In this document: positions 4,619 through 5,493 of the stretch, piece by piece | Numbering within the stretch: position 1 is the stretch's first letter | How the letters are laid out: the number at the start of each line of letters is the position of its first letter | DNA from: Magnetovibrio sp. | Lineage (GTDB): Bacteria > Pseudomonadota > Alphaproteobacteria > Rhodospirillales > Magnetovibrionaceae | DNA length: 5,493 bases | NCBI GenBank assembly: GCA_016764335.1 | Contig: JAESSB010000019.1 | Span: 26,020 to 31,512 of the forward strand | Direction of reading: 5' to 3' | The notes under the pieces: generated by a model | What the model was told of the DNA's origin: nothing | The model's input: the letters and a program-made list of their open reading frames with translations, nothing else | Database searches by the model: none | Program-made: the position numbers and the translations under genes

Positions 4619-5493
4619 GTGACTGTAAAACACACCTTCTTTCGTATTTTGGCTCTGACAAGCGTGTTGTTCGGCGCCAGTGCCTGCGGGTCTTGGATTG
4701 GCAACAACCAAAGCCCCCCCTTGCCCGGCGAGCGCATTTCCGTGCTGCGTCATGCAACGGCCTTGCAGGCTGACCCGGAAACGGATGCCTCCCTAATTCG
4801 CCTACCCGCCCCATCGCCGACACCTGATTGGCCGCAAAATGGGGGCTACGCCAATCACGCGATGTACCATATTGCTGCAGCACCGAATTTGACCGAAGCT
4901 TGGACGCGCGACATCGGCACAGGGACGACGAGCGGGCAACGCCTAACGGCCACACCCATCGTTGCTGGTGGGCGTGTTTTCGCGATTGATGTTTACAGCG
5001 TTGTCACGGCCTATGATGCTTTGACGGGACGCAAATTGTGGACCACTAAATTGACCCCTCCCGAAGAGGACGATGGGCACATATCGGGTGGTTTAGCTTT
5101 TGAAGATGGGCGTGTTTTTGCCGGCACTGGATTTGCTCAAGTGGTCGCAATGGATGCGGTCACGGGAAAAATCATATGGCGCAAGAACGTTGGCGCTCCA
5201 ATCCATTCCGCCCCAACCGTGCGCGGCGGACGTGTTTTTGCTGTATCATTAGACAACACTCTGCATGCACTTTCCGCCTATGATGGTCACGTATTGTGGA
5301 CTCACAATGGATCCCCCGAAACAGCGATATTGTTGGGCGGAGCCAGTCCAGCCGTTGATAGCGGCATCGTAGTTGTTCCCTATTCTTCCGGAGAACTCGT
5401 TGCCTTAAAGGTCGAAAATGGCCGCCAATTGTGGATTGATTCTTTAACATCACGGCGGCGCACAGACTCGACGGCATCCATGGCGCATATCCG
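4619..5493 (+). CDS. bamB: Outer membrane protein assembly factor BamB (PQQ-like beta-propeller lipoprotein), 3' end cut by window edge
   Basis: This is the scaffold lipoprotein of the BAM complex, which helps BamA insert beta-barrel proteins into the outer membrane. The visible 291 residues start with a signal peptide ending GASAC, so Cys23 is the likely lipidated residue; Ala at -3 is a less common lipobox. A proline-rich linker (about 30-70) leads to the conserved WPQNGGYANHAMYH (71-84). Beta-propeller repeats then follow with the family rhythm: GGRVFAID...YDALTGRKLW (117-141), DGRVFAGT...MDAVTGKIIW (163-187), GGRVFAVS...LSAYDGHVLW (203-227) and VVVPYSSGELVALKVENGRQLW (251-272). The visible part ends in RRRTDSTASMAHI, which is typical of alphaproteobacterial BamB. 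Full-length relatives have about 400-460 residues, so a third or more is missing on the right. The GTG start at 4619 is set by AAGGA eight bases upstream. PQQ here names the repeat; no quinone cofactor is expected. A periplasmic alcohol dehydrogenase is unlikely given the lipobox, the linker and the YfgM-like neighbour. Confidence 0.92.
   Translation, partial: MTVKHTFFRILALTSVLFGASACGSWIGNNQSPPLPGERISVLRHATALQADPETDASLIRLPAPSPTPDWPQNGGYANHAMYHIAAAPNLTEAWTRDIGTGTTSGQRLTATPIVAGGRVFAIDVYSVVTAYDALTGRKLWTTKLTPPEEDDGHISGGLAFEDGRVFAGTGFAQVVAMDAVTGKIIWRKNVGAPIHSAPTVRGGRVFAVSLDNTLHALSAYDGHVLWTHNGSPETAILLGGASPAVDSGIVVVPYSSGELVALKVENGRQLWIDSLTSRRRTDSTASMAHI

Overview
The window reads as ordinary chromosomal DNA from an alphaproteobacterium, probably Rhodospirillales-like. 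This is an inference from protein style and gene content: an aerobic-type CobC, a YfgM-like gene followed by bamB, a DUF3253 protein, and a small cysteine-rich lipoprotein of a kind I recall from this class. Base composition is moderate, genes are tightly packed, and no mobile element, CRISPR array, rRNA or tRNA is visible. Eight protein genes fill almost all of the sequence. The two outermost run off the ends.

Left part (1-1929): a cobalamin-pathway gene on the minus strand (threonine-phosphate decarboxylase, its C-terminus cut off by the left edge) diverges from a plus-strand pair. That pair is a six-helix MarC-family membrane protein and, 40 bases later, a small DUF3253 protein. The MarC start is better placed at 915 than at 909, because of the ribosome binding site.

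Middle part (1930-3233): a short stem-loop separates the DUF3253 gene from a converging minus-strand pair. That pair, in transcription order, is a small lipoprotein with five cysteines in its mature part and then a membrane-anchored protein with four Sel1 repeats. The 174-base AT-rich gap to the right (3060-3233) is a divergent promoter region. It serves this pair and a plus-strand peroxiredoxin-like thioredoxin-fold protein carrying CNHC and a C-terminal GCSIKWK motif.

Right part (3786-5493): a 143-base gap with two overlapping stem-loops precedes an envelope-assembly unit. It holds a YfgM-like single-pass TPR protein and, 12 bases after it, the outer-membrane assembly lipoprotein BamB, cut by the right edge after 291 residues. 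Both begin with GTG and both starts are fixed by good ribosome binding sites. This matches the yfgM-bamB order of E. coli, where der follows, so der may lie just beyond the window.

I found no strong evidence for a new biological system. The items most worth a second look are the lipoprotein/Sel1 pair of unknown job and the mutually exclusive stem-loops ahead of the yfgM-bamB unit.
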